From NCBI RefSeq assembly GCF_040117685.2, contig NZ_JBEDYP020000011.1, positions 62,001 through 126,000 of the forward strand: DNA of 64,000 nt. Direction: 5' to 3'. Both the position numbers and the translations under genes were made by a program. A model generated the notes under the pieces. That model ran no database searches. It was given only the letters and a program-made list of their open reading frames with translations, and was not told where the DNA came from. This document shows positions 28,357 through 37,160 of the stretch, piece after piece. Each line of letters begins with the position of its first letter. Positions within the stretch are counted from its first letter, which is position 1. The stretch comes from Gracilimonas sp040117685 (GTDB taxonomy: Bacteria > Bacteroidota > Rhodothermia > Balneolales > Balneolaceae).

Positions 28357-28381
28357 GGGAATTAGAAATTGGGGATTATGA

Positions 28382-28520
28382 ATGTTGAATTTTAAATGCT
28401 GAATTTTGTTTGAGGCAAAGAGCCGATTTATTTTTTAATAAACCTCCTAAACATAATCTGGCATAGATTCTTCGCCTACACTCAGAAAGTCATTTTAATT
28501 CAACATTTAAAATTTAACAT
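28382..28520. repeat. Imperfect inverted repeat between mscS and the SRAP gene
   Basis: ATGTTGAATTTTAAATG at 28382-28398 pairs imperfectly with CAACATTTAAAATTTAACAT at 28501-28520. Similar ATGTTGAATGTTC words recur in the 31-36 kb gaps. No terminator-like T-tract is seen. Confidence 0.4.
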
Positions 28521-28526
28521 TGCGAA

Positions 28527-29210
28527 TTAATCATCTTCCGGCCCGTCGTAGTTGCGGAGTTTTGGGATTGGCTGCACCAGCTCTTTGGAGTTATTGGAAG
28601 GGTCATTCACTAATTCGGGAACTCTGAAAACGGACATATCCGGCAGCAGGTGATTTCCTGAAAATCCTTTTCCCAACATATCAGGGGCACTCCCATTCAA
28701 CCAGCGTCCATAATCTTTTTCTTCCAGAATAACCGGCATGCGGTCATCGAGTGGCTCAACCAATGCATTTGCCGGCATCGTGATTACCGCAAAAGAATGA
28801 ATCAGGCGGCCATCTTCCTGTTCATAAGAAGTATAGATACCAGCCAAGCCAGTCACTTCGGTAGTCAGCACCCGCAGGTAGAAAGGCAGCGGATCGTCCA
28901 CAGTTTCTTTCCACTTATAAAATCCGGACACGGGAATAATGCATGGAGAGCTTTTTGCGAGCTTCGTCAGATTTTCATTTTCAGAAAACTCTTCCTGCCC
29001 AACTTCAAAAAAATCGTATTCGTCCTCTTTTGGTTTCAGTCCCCACACCGAACTAACCACCGACCTGGCATCCCCATCCTTCACGATAACGGGCATCGTG
29101 TTTCCCGGGATGACATTATAATTTGGGTTGAAGAGGCTTTCAGCATCGGTCTGTGCACCAAATACTTCCTCAATGATAAATTTATCGGCTTCTAATACAT
29201 ATCGTTTCAT
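28527..29210 (-). CDS. SRAP (YedK/HMCES-like) family protein lacking catalytic Cys2
   Basis: SRAP proteins bond covalently to abasic sites in single-stranded DNA through Cys2, exposed after Met removal. This 227-residue protein keeps the fold: NYNVIPGNTMPVI, VSSVWGLKPK, PCIIPVSGFYKWKE with the conserved Glu, and DRMPVILE. But it begins MKRYVLEAD where the family has MCGRYxL, so the nucleophilic Cys is absent. The usual His before DRMP-type segments (typically IHxRMP) is Asp here (LDDRMP). No upstream start restores the Cys. It is probably unable to make the normal thiazolidine crosslink. Confidence 0.85.
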   Translation of the reverse strand: MKRYVLEADKFIIEEVFGAQTDAESLFNPNYNVIPGNTMPVIVKDGDARSVVSSVWGLKPKEDEYDFFEVGQEEFSENENLTKLAKSSPCIIPVSGFYKWKETVDDPLPFYLRVLTTEVTGLAGIYTSYEQEDGRLIHSFAVITMPANALVEPLDDRMPVILEEKDYGRWLNGSAPDMLGKGFSGNHLLPDMSVFRVPELVNDPSNNSKELVQPIPKLRNYDGPEDD

Positions 29211-29275
29211 AAATCTATTATTTAACTTGATTTATAGGGATAACGAAAAAAGTCTGAGGTATTGTTCATTTTTTT

Positions 29276-29310
29276 AACGCAGAGACGCAAAGGGTTCGCA
29301 GAGATCGCTG
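29276..29310. repeat. Left flank repeat of the GxxExxY gene
   Basis: AACGCAGAGACGCAAAGG followed by GTTCGCAGAG: purine-rich GCAGAG/GCAAAG words just upstream of the GxxExxY gene. The same words occur in opposite orientation after the gene. Confidence 0.6.
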
Positions 29311-29340
29311 AGTCTTCTATGTTGACTATTTCAGGAATAA

Positions 29341-29733
29341 ATGCTTAAATCAGAAATGATAGAAAATGAATTATCAAAAATAATAATAGGGACTTGCATT
29401 GAAATTCATCGGGAGCTTGGACCCGGGCTTTTGGAATCAGTTTATGAAGAAGTATTATTTTCTGAATTACGTGAGAAGGAGCTGCATGTTCAACGTCAGG
29501 TTTCAGTTCCGCTATTGTATAAAGAGATGCACTTTGAAACTGCCTACAGATTAGACCTACTCGTAAATAACCGGGTTATCATAGAAATTAAGGCTGTAGA
29601 AAATTTAGCTCCGGTTCATTATTCACAATTACTCACTTATTTAAAACTATCAAACAAAAAACTGGGCTTGCTCATAAACTTCAACGTGAAGCTCTTAAAA
29701 GAAGGTATACACAGAGTGGTAAACAAATTATAA
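29341..29733 (+). CDS. GxxExxY protein
   Basis: The 130-residue protein carries the family signature GLLESVYEEVL (GxxExxY), followed by IEIKAVENLAPVHYSQLLTYLK, and ends LLINFNVKLLKEGIHRVVN. The IEIK segment resembles the D/E-x-K core of PD-(D/E)xK nucleases, but activity has not been established for the family. The gene is tightly flanked by inverted GCAGAG/GCAAAG repeats (29276-29310 and 29736-29788), which suggests a small mobile or recombined unit. Confidence 0.9.
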   Translation: MLKSEMIENELSKIIIGTCIEIHRELGPGLLESVYEEVLFSELREKELHVQRQVSVPLLYKEMHFETAYRLDLLVNNRVIIEIKAVENLAPVHYSQLLTYLKLSNKKLGLLINFNVKLLKEGIHRVVNKL

Positions 29734-29735
29734 TA

Positions 29736-29788
29736 AACTCTGCGCCCTCTGCGATACCTTAGCGAGCTTTGCGATTACCTTTGCGCTC
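29736..29788. repeat. Right flank repeat of the GxxExxY gene
   Basis: CTCTGCG, CTCTGCG, CTTTGCG and CTTTGCG words follow the stop codon within 53 bases. They are the inverted form of the left flank. Confidence 0.6.
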
Positions 29789-29853
29789 AACACTCCACTA
29801 ATTCTCTCTTTATTTTTATTACCTTCTTCAAGAATACACTCCAACCTATACCC

Positions 29854-30783
29854 ATGCGAAATCCATTTTTTAATTCTGAGGAAAACCGGCTTCGGTCTAT
29901 ATTTCGGGTACTTCTGTTTATCTTTTTGTTTGTTTTTATGATGGTGATCCCATCCCTCATCCCTAACACTGCTTTGGATTATATAGTAAGATCGGTGCTT
30001 ACCCTTGGGCTGTTTTACATCATGTTCCGCTATGTGGATGGGCGGCCCTGGAGCTTTTCGGGCTTGAAGTTAGATAACACCTGGATTAAGGAATGTTTAG
30101 CTGGCATCGTTATGGCAGCCTTAGCCATGGGACTTATATTTCTTACCCTGTGGCAAACCGGCGGACTTGAAATCACCAGCTTCAGCTGGAACCGCAGTGG
30201 CGACACTTTTTGGTTAATTCCGCTTCTAATCTTTTTTGTGCAAATGGCATCGGTAGGTTTTTATGAAGAAGTAATGGCACGAGGGTATTTGTTACCCAAT
30301 ATCACCGAAGGTTTCACTTTAGGCAACATCACCCCTCAAAAAGCAGCTATCATCGCTGTCATCATCAGTTCGGGCATTTTTGGGCTCGGCCATGCCGGGA
30401 ACCCCAATGCCAACATCACGGCCGTTGTTAACATCGTTTTAGCAGGAGTGATGCTGGCCGTGCCTTTTATCATTACCGGAAGGCTGGGATTATCCGTTGG
30501 AATTCACTTTTCGTGGAATTTTTTCCAGGGCGGGATATTCGGCTTTCGGGTAAGCGGAATGGAAGTGCGTAATTCACTGATTCAAATTCAGCAAGGTGGC
30601 CCCGATTGGTGGACCGGCGGCTCCTTTGGTCCCGAAGCCGGACTTATCGGCGTGCTGGGCATTCTCTTGATTTTGGGATTGACCATGCTTTACCTCAAAC
30701 AAAGCAGTGTTCGAATGGGTTATGCTGATCTTTTTTCGAATACCTTTTCCGAACAGAAGAAAATGGCGGAGAAAGCTTCATGA
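29854..30783 (+). CDS. CPBP family intramembrane metalloprotease (CAAX protease-like)
   Basis: The 309-residue membrane protein has about eight hydrophobic helices. The three motifs of the CPBP/Abi family are present: FYEEVMARGYLLP (EExxxR), FGLGHAGNP (His of motif 2) and HFSWNFFQG (HxxxN). Members cleave within the membrane, and some process bacteriocins or act in immunity, but the substrate here is unknown. A block of repeats starts directly after its stop. Confidence 0.88.
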   Translation: MRNPFFNSEENRLRSIFRVLLFIFLFVFMMVIPSLIPNTALDYIVRSVLTLGLFYIMFRYVDGRPWSFSGLKLDNTWIKECLAGIVMAALAMGLIFLTLWQTGGLEITSFSWNRSGDTFWLIPLLIFFVQMASVGFYEEVMARGYLLPNITEGFTLGNITPQKAAIIAVIISSGIFGLGHAGNPNANITAVVNIVLAGVMLAVPFIITGRLGLSVGIHFSWNFFQGGIFGFRVSGMEVRNSLIQIQQGGPDWWTGGSFGPEAGLIGVLGILLILGLTMLYLKQSSVRMGYADLFSNTFSEQKKMAEKAS

Positions 30784-31350
30784 TTTGCGAATGATCGATG
30801 GATCGAATGACCGATTTGCGAACTGGAATTCTATATTAACCACATTAACCACCACCAACCATCGCGAAGGGTTGAAACCCGTTCGCTAGTGTAAAGGATA
30901 ACAGCTTACTCTTATCTCTCCATCATACCACAAACCCAACAATACGGACCTGTTTAGACATTAACCAAGGAGTCCTCTTTCCCTGCGGCGGTAGTATCAA
31001 ATTCAAAGCATGAATTGCACGCCGGAGGGAAAGAGACAGAGATAGGGTCCTGTAGCGAAGAAGAACACTATTTTATCCATCCACAACCTTCGCTTCAACG
31101 CAGAGCGTCAGGAGCGAGTGCAACTTCAACATTCAATGTTGGATGTTGAATGTTCGAGATTCCACAGGCATATGTCATCCCGAAGAAATGAGCACCGCGA
31201 ATGACTGAGGGATCTTCATGAAATGCGAAAGTCAGATGAAACAAAAGACCGATTTGCGATCTCGTTTTCATCAACACTCATCGCTAAGGAATCACCCTTA
31301 AACGTTCAAAATTCGATGTTCCTTGTTCGGTGTTCAAAATCCCTGAGCTT
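30784..31350. repeat. Intergenic repeat block A
   Basis: This noncoding gap contains, in order: a fragment of module R3 (30788-30822), R1 hairpin GCGAAGGGTTGAAACCCGTT (30864-30886), R2 stem-loop (30961-31050), R7 hairpin (31089-31117), a GTTGAATGTTC inverted repeat (31128-31160), R3 (31174-31260) and a second GATGTTC-rich segment (31310-31345). The R1-R7 modules recur in blocks B to H. No gene is seen. Confidence 0.8.
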
Positions 31351-31444
31351 CATCTACATTTTTTGTATATTGAAAGGTCTTTTGATTAAAGACAAGATCT
31401 TTGAAAATTGAACTATAACGCCAAAATTGAAAGAGGTGTAACCA

Positions 31445-33082
31445 TTGTCTTTTGAAGAATTTGGCCTCAGCCCCGAACTATTGAGTGGGCTGGCCGACGT
31501 ACGAATTGAAAAACCCACACCTCTCCAAAATGAAGTTATTCCACCGGCACTACAAGGCAGTCATATGCTTGTAAAACATGAAGCCGGTGATGACGGTGTA
31601 TTTTTGATACCTGCTTTGCAAAAACTGACAAGCAACGGAGAGGTTTCTGGCATACGAGTTTTAATATTAACACCATCTATTGAGCGAGTTAAGGAAATAG
31701 ACGAAAAAGTTTGGGCTATGGGGTACCATGCTCAAATAAGTAGTGCAGCGCTTTCCATGAAAGGAATTCGCACCGCTCAGGAAGAAGCTATAAAAGATGG
31801 AGCACCGGTTGTGGTGGCAAACCCCGGCCGGCTGATTGAAATACTGGATAAGAATAAGCTGAAGCTTCCCAAAGTGGATCTCGTCATTATTGACGAAGCC
31901 CACGGTATGGAGAACTATAACCTGGTGAACCGGGTGAAAGACATCATGCAATTAACGGAGGGCGAGCCACAAACGCTTATTTTCTCTGAATCCAATAATA
32001 AAGCTACCCAACAGCTAAGCTCTGCTTTCCTGAAAGACCCGGTTGTTCATGGGTTTGATGAATCCAATGTTAAGGAAGCTACGTCTGACTCTGATTCCGA
32101 CACCGGACAAAAGTCCGAAAAAAAGAAAGAGCCTAAAGAACAGACATCTGATCAACAGGAACAAGAAGCGGAAGACTTTGAGCTGGATCAGGAAGAAGTG
32201 AACCGCAAACTGGCCGAGGCCAGTGTTAGCGTCGTGCTCAACCCGGAAGAGAATAAGGAAGAAGAGCAGAATGAGGATAAATCTAAACAGGATACCAAAG
32301 CTGACTCTCAAAAAGAAGAAGAACCCACCGTTCCTGAAGATCTGACCCAGGCGTATATCTACGTTCCGCCAAGAGCAAAAATCTCTACCCTGCTTGCTCA
32401 CCTTGAAGATACACTGACCGACAAAATCGTGGTATTTGCTGCATCAAAGCGTACCACCGACCGCCTGTTCCGCATCATCCGCAAAAAAGGATGGGGTGTG
32501 GTCAGCATTAACGAAGGACTGAAGCAGGAGTATTATGACGAACGCTTCGGAAAGTTCACTTCCGGCGACATGAAGATTCTGCTGGTGGGCGGACTTTCTG
32601 CTACTGAAGTAGAGTTGAATGAAGTGAAGCAGGTCATCAACTATGACGTGCCGAATGAAGTGGAAGAGTATAAATACCGGGCAGAATTGGTCGGGAATGG
32701 AAAGGCTGCTCGTATGGTGTCGCTGGTATCCAAAATGGATAAAGACGACATCGACGAGATTGTAGAGAAAGTAGGCTATGCTCCCACTGAAATCCCCCTT
32801 CCTGAAGAAGTGAAGGAGAAAAAAGGCCGCAGCAAGAAGTCGGACAACAAAAGCAAAAGCTCTAAGAACAAAAAGAGCAGCAACAATGGTAAGAAAAACA
32901 AAAACGACGACCGCGACCGCAAGCGACGTAAAAAGCCGAAAGAGAAAAAATCCGCCAACGGACTACCCCGTCCAAGTTATGACGGACTTTCCGGTGGTAA
33001 AGAAGGAGACAAAAACGGAAAACGTCCAAGCCCGGGCAAATCCGACGGAGCCTTCGGCTGGATTAAAAAGCTGTTTGATTAA
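31445..33082 (+). CDS. DEAD-box-like protein with degenerate ATPase and helicase motifs
   Basis: The protein of 545 residues starts at a TTG preceded by AGAGGTG and matches RhlE-type helicases from MSFEEFGLSPELL onward. The Q motif (PTPLQ, 24-28), ANPGRL (125-130) and DEAH (150-153) are kept. Motif I reads HEAGDDGVF (45-53) instead of AxTGxGKT, motif III is SES, motif V is VGGLSATEVEL instead of TDxxxRGxD, and motif VI lacks the HRxGRxxR arginines. The frame is intact. An acidic linker (about 206-305) splits the two RecA lobes, and a Lys/Asn-rich tail follows. It is probably an RNA-binding protein without ATPase activity. Confidence 0.82.
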   Translation: MSFEEFGLSPELLSGLADVRIEKPTPLQNEVIPPALQGSHMLVKHEAGDDGVFLIPALQKLTSNGEVSGIRVLILTPSIERVKEIDEKVWAMGYHAQISSAALSMKGIRTAQEEAIKDGAPVVVANPGRLIEILDKNKLKLPKVDLVIIDEAHGMENYNLVNRVKDIMQLTEGEPQTLIFSESNNKATQQLSSAFLKDPVVHGFDESNVKEATSDSDSDTGQKSEKKKEPKEQTSDQQEQEAEDFELDQEEVNRKLAEASVSVVLNPEENKEEEQNEDKSKQDTKADSQKEEEPTVPEDLTQAYIYVPPRAKISTLLAHLEDTLTDKIVVFAASKRTTDRLFRIIRKKGWGVVSINEGLKQEYYDERFGKFTSGDMKILLVGGLSATEVELNEVKQVINYDVPNEVEEYKYRAELVGNGKAARMVSLVSKMDKDDIDEIVEKVGYAPTEIPLPEEVKEKKGRSKKSDNKSKSSKNKKSSNNGKKNKNDDRDRKRRKKPKEKKSANGLPRPSYDGLSGGKEGDKNGKRPSPGKSDGAFGWIKKLFD

Positions 33083-33122
33083 CGGTCACAAGTTTTTGTG
33101 ATTTAGGAATTACACAGGTTTA

Positions 33123-33156
33123 AGGCGCATCTGATTATCAGGTGCGCCTTTTTTTA
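33123..33156 (+). terminator. Intrinsic terminator after the DEAD-box-like gene
   Basis: AGGCGCATCTG (33123-33133) pairs with CAGGTGCGCCT (33139-33149), followed by T7. Confidence 0.88.
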
Positions 33157-33163
33157 TTTAAAT

Positions 33164-33592
33164 ATGACGCAATGCGGCATCGCCCCCTATCCGGGGCGTA
33201 AAAGATGCATAAACGAGCCCTGTCATCCCGAAGAAATGAGCGTAGCGAATGACTGAGGGATCCCCGTGATTTGCGAATGATCGATGGACCGAATGACCGA
33301 TTTGCGATCTAATTTCCCTTACCAATTACCACCCGACATCCCGGACGTAGTGTATACGAAGATCCGGGATCTCCCTTTCCTAACCTGACACTAACCAAGG
33401 AGTCCTCTTTCCCTGCGGCGGTTAAATCAAATCCAATGCACAAACTACCTGCCGGAGGGAAAGAGACAGAGATAGGGTCCGCCGACGAAGGATTAAGCTG
33501 CCTTATTCCAACAAGTTCCTTCACTCCGCCTCCGCTGCGTTCAGGATGACAAGGGCGTTGGCAACTATTCTTAGCCGCCTTTCAGGCAGGCA
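33164..33592. repeat. Intergenic repeat block B (first copy of the duplicated block)
   Basis: Modules R4 (from about 33170), R3 (33222-33310), a CCGGACGTAG segment, R2 (33391-33480) and R6 (around 33515-33555) run into the 3' end of the GIY-YIG gene. The whole block is repeated at 33929-34331 with high identity. No gene is seen in it. Confidence 0.85.
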
Positions 33593-33886
33593 TTACTTTC
33601 CAAGTAATATTGGATATAAGTCTTCCCAGTCTGGATTGAGAGATTCGATAAGCTCAATTTTCTTTTCTCTACGCCAGCCTTTGATTTCTTTTTCCCGGAT
33701 GATTGCATCATGAACCCACTGAAATTCTTCAAACCATACCAGACGATCAGTATTGTACTTCGAAGAAAAGCCTTTAAAGATTTTCTCTTTATGCTGACTC
33801 GTGCGAATAATCAGATTATTCGTCATGCCGGTATAAAGAACCCCATCCTTTCGGTTTGTGGTGATATAGGTAAAATAGGTTTTCAT
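33593..33886 (-). CDS. Stand-alone GIY-YIG nuclease domain protein
   Basis: The 97-residue protein is a single GIY-YIG domain: YFTYITTNRKDGVLYTGMTN supplies the two tyrosine-glycine strands, IIRTSQHK the catalytic Arg, and AIIREKEIKGW the metal-binding Glu. All active-site residues are present. Single-domain members of this type occur in many copies in some Bacteroidota and have no settled function. It is embedded between two near-identical repeat blocks, and a decayed copy of its last 63 bases lies at 34332-34394. Confidence 0.92.
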   Translation of the reverse strand: MKTYFTYITTNRKDGVLYTGMTNNLIIRTSQHKEKIFKGFSSKYNTDRLVWFEEFQWVHDAIIREKEIKGWRREKKIELIESLNPDWEDLYPILLGK

Positions 33887-33928
33887 ACATAGTCAGAGCC
33901 ATTCCAAACCAATTCCTTACAAAAAGTT

Positions 33929-34331
33929 ATGACGCCACCAGCGGCATCGGCCCGGTTAGGGGCGTAAGGAATATATAATTAGGCCCTGTCATCCCGAAGA
34001 AATGAGCGTAGCGAATGACTGAGGGATCCCCGTGATTTGCGAATGACCGATTTGCGATCTAATTTCCCTTACCAATTACCGCCCTGTCATCCCGGGCGTA
34101 GTGTATACGGAGATCCGGGATCTCCCTTTCCTAACCTGACACTAACCAAGGAGTCCTCTTTCCCTGTGGCGGTTACATCAAACCCAATGCACAAACTACC
34201 TGCCGGAGGGAAAGAGACAGAGATAGGGTCCGTCGGCGAAGGGCAAACCTGCCTGCCTCAACCAGATCCTTCACTCCGTTCAGGATGACAGGGGCGTTGG
34301 CAACTATTCTTAGCCGCCTTTCAGGCAAGCA
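33929..34331. repeat. Intergenic repeat block C (second copy of the duplicated block)
   Basis: This is a near copy of block B, offset by about 740-756 bases: R4, R3 (33988-34060, shortened by an internal deletion), R2 (34142-34231), R6 and the AGCCGCCTTTCAGGCA segment. It lies upstream of the GIY-YIG gene and is followed by a remnant of that gene's 3' end. No gene is seen. Confidence 0.85.
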
Positions 34332-34394
34332 TTACTTTCCAAGTAATTTTGGGTACATGTCTTATCAGTCCGGGTTGGTAGATTCGATAAACCG
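34332..34394 (-). pseudogene. Decayed copy of the GIY-YIG gene 3' end
   Basis: TTACTTTCCAAGTAAT at its left end and GATTCGATAA at its right end match 33593-33655, the last codons of the intact gene. Read on the minus strand it gives FIESTNPD, two stops, then DMYPKLLGK, against LIESLNPDWEDLYPILLGK in the intact gene. Stops and substitutions show it is no longer coding. Confidence 0.75.
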
Positions 34395-34410
34395 GTTCGC
34401 AAACACTTCA

Positions 34411-34435
34411 ACATTCAACGTTGGATGTTGAATGT
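34411..34435. repeat. ACATTCAAC/GTTGAATGT hairpin
   Basis: A 9-bp inverted repeat with a 7-base loop. Related sequences lie at 31128-31160 and, degenerate, at 36405-36445. Confidence 0.6.
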
Positions 34436-34491
34436 TCGATGTTCTATCGGTACCATCCGTTGCTACATTCATTAAATACACCCCACACCTT

Positions 34492-36057
34492 ATGAATAAT
34501 GATTTTGCCGGAACCAAAGAGAAGTGGAAAGACCCTAAGACCCGCCGTAAGATAGGCGTTGGTGCATTCATTGCGCTGATCATCGCCGGGGTGTATGCCG
34601 GAGTGAACCAGGTGTTCCCGGAGCAAAGCGGCCATTATGGATTTTGGTCCATCATGCCCCCGCTGGTGGCCATTGTACTGGCCTTTTACACCCGGGAGGT
34701 TGTCAGCTCGCTGTTTATCGGGATTTGTTTGGGTGGAGTGATTTCCGGCAAGCTCAATATCGTTCAGGATTTCCTGATCCCTTCAGTGGGAACCGAAAGC
34801 TTTGCGCTCATCATCATCGTGTACTTGTGGGCTTTGGGGGGATTGATTGGTATCTGGACACGAACCGGTGGAGCTGAGAAATTTGCCGTCTGGGCCAGTA
34901 AGAAAATGGTGCGGGGACCTCAAACCGCCAAGTTTTTTACCTGGATGATGGGACTCATCTTCCACCAGGGCGGAACCATCAGTACGGTTTTGACGGGAGC
35001 CACCGTTCGTCCCGTCGCCGATAAACACAAGGTGTCGCACGAGGAGCTGGCGTACATGGTGGATTCTACCGCTTCCCCCGCCGCCACCCTGATTCCCTTT
35101 AACGTATGGCCATTTTATGTGGGCGGACTCATCATCGGAACCCTTCCTTTTCTGGAAACCACCCAGCAGAGCATCGCCTTCTTCTTCTCCGCGCTTCCCT
35201 ATAATTTTTATGCGATTTTCGCGATTCTGCTAACCCTCGCTTTTGCCTGGGATAAATTCCCTTTTGTGCCCGGAAAGAAGATGAGAGCGGCCATCAAACG
35301 CGCCCGATCCGGAAAGGGATTGGATCGGGAAGGTGCCACTCCCATGGCAGCCGATGAACTCACCAAAAGTGAAGTTCCGGATGACTACAACCCCGGACTC
35401 ATTGATTTTTTCGGTCCTATCGGCACCTTATTAGGCGTTGCGATTATTCCCTATGTGGTCACCTATTTTTTTCTGGATATGGGAGAGAACTCCATGTTGC
35501 TAATTGCTGAAGCTTTTGTGCTTGCTGTGTTAGTTGGATTTGGAATCGCTTTAGCCAAAGGAATGAACCTGCAGGAAGTGGTGGATGGTTTCATTGACGG
35601 ATGTAAAGGTGTAACCATCGGAGCCATTATCCTTGCCCTGGCCGTAACGCTGAAAGAAGTGGCCGATGCCGTTGGTACCGCCGCTTACGTGGTTGACACC
35701 GTCGGCGATGTAATACCGGCCTTTCTCCTGCCCGGACTGCTGATGGTTCTCTGTATGCTCATCGCTTTCTCCACGGGAACATCCTGGGGAACGTATGCCG
35801 TGGTATTTCCGGTCGCCATCCCACTGGCATGGGCGGTTGTACCCGATGTATTTTTCCTCACCCTCTGCTTTTCAGCTGTGATCGGAGGATCCGTTTTCGG
35901 AGACCAGTGCTCTCCCATCTCTGATACCACTATCCTCTCCTCCCTCGCCACCGGCTGCGACCTCATGGACCACGTACAAACCCAATTCCCCCTGGCCATC
36001 CTCGCCGGAACCCTCGCCGTCATATCTTATGCCGGCATGGTGCTGATATTTGTCTAA
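34492..36057 (+). CDS. NhaC family Na+/H+ antiporter
   Basis: The ATG at 34492 (MNNDFAGTKEKW) is chosen because sequence before it is repeat DNA. The 521-residue protein has about 12 hydrophobic helices. The conserved core includes TGATVRPVADKHKVSHEELAY, DSTASPAATLIPFNVWP, AFSTGTSWGTYAVVFPVAIP and GGSVFGDQCSPISDTTILSS. These are typical of NhaC/tetracycline-independent sodium-proton antiporters, with the GDQCSPISDTT segment as the signature. It would expel sodium, which suits a marine organism. Confidence 0.9.
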   Translation: MNNDFAGTKEKWKDPKTRRKIGVGAFIALIIAGVYAGVNQVFPEQSGHYGFWSIMPPLVAIVLAFYTREVVSSLFIGICLGGVISGKLNIVQDFLIPSVGTESFALIIIVYLWALGGLIGIWTRTGGAEKFAVWASKKMVRGPQTAKFFTWMMGLIFHQGGTISTVLTGATVRPVADKHKVSHEELAYMVDSTASPAATLIPFNVWPFYVGGLIIGTLPFLETTQQSIAFFFSALPYNFYAIFAILLTLAFAWDKFPFVPGKKMRAAIKRARSGKGLDREGATPMAADELTKSEVPDDYNPGLIDFFGPIGTLLGVAIIPYVVTYFFLDMGENSMLLIAEAFVLAVLVGFGIALAKGMNLQEVVDGFIDGCKGVTIGAIILALAVTLKEVADAVGTAAYVVDTVGDVIPAFLLPGLLMVLCMLIAFSTGTSWGTYAVVFPVAIPLAWAVVPDVFFLTLCFSAVIGGSVFGDQCSPISDTTILSSLATGCDLMDHVQTQFPLAILAGTLAVISYAGMVLIFV

Positions 36058-37130
36058 AAAGAATGGCGCAACGCGACATCGGCCCGCTTGCGGGGCGTAA
36101 GATGTGTGTAAAAGGGCTTGTCATCCCGAAGGAATGAGCGTAGCGAATAACTGATGGATCCCCGTGATTTGCAAATGATCGATGGACCGAATGACCGATT
36201 TGCGATCTAATTTCCCATACCAACCACCGCCTCGTCATCCCGCCGCGAATGCCGGGATCCGGTAGCCAGCTAACGGGCAGCTTCCTAATGGTACTTCCAT
36301 TCTAGCCACTGCCAACCACCGCGAAGGGTTGAAACCCGTTCGCTTGTGTAAGGGAATACAATCTCCCCTTATCACACATCATCCCTGGCCTGCCTTTGCG
36401 AAAACTTCACCATTCAATGTTCGATTTTGAATGTTCAATATTCCACCAGCAGATCCGGGATCTCCCTTTCCTAACCTGACACTAACCAAGGAGTCCTCTT
36501 TCCCTGCGGCGGTTAATTCAAACCCAATGCACAAACTACCTGCCGGAAGGAAAGAGACAGAGATAGGGTCCACTGGCGAAGGGCAACGCGAGTGACAAAC
36601 TATCCCCATGATTTGCGAATGATCGATGGACCGAAAGACCGATTTGATCTAATTTCCCATACCAACCACCGCCTCGTCATCCCGTCGCGAATGCCGGGAT
36701 CCGGTAGCCAGCTAACGGGCGGCTTCCTAATAGTACTACCATTCTAGCCACCGCCAACCATCGCGAAGGGTTGAAACCCATTCGCTTGTGTAATGGAATA
36801 CATCCTGCCCTGATCACCCGTCATCCCGGACGTAGTGTATACGGAGATCCGGGAACTCCCTTTCCTAACCTGACACTAACCAAGGAGTCCTCTTTCCCTG
36901 CGGCGGTTAAATCAAATCCAATGCACTAACTACCTGCCGGAGGGAAAGAGACAGAGATAGGGTCTTGCCGGCGAAGGGCAACGCGAGTGACAAACGATCC
37001 CCCTGATTTGCGAATGATCGATGGACCGAATGACCGATTTGCGATTTGGTTTTCAACGAGTATAACCACCGCCAACCATCGCGAAGGGTTGAAACCCGTT
37101 CGCTTCTGTAAGGGAATACAATCTCCCCAT
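36058..37130. repeat. Intergenic repeat block D, two to three tandem units
   Basis: Over 1 kb without a gene. Modules in order: R4 (about 36064), R3 (36120-36210), R5 (36235-36280), R1 (36321-36343), hairpin remnant (36405-36445), R2 (36482-36571), part of R3 (about 36605-36650), R5 (36677-36722), R1 (36763-36785), R2 (36876-36964), part of R3 (about 37000-37045) and R1 (37081-37103). The order R3-R5-R1-R2 repeats, so the unit of about 400 bases has been duplicated as a whole. Confidence 0.85.
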
Positions 37131-37160
37131 ATCATCATACCCAAGAAATAACAAATGAAG

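Noticed and set aside
30784..31444. Insertion sequence or transposon in the repeat gaps
   Set aside because: No transposase frame, no long terminal inverted repeats and no target-site duplications can be seen in the blocks.
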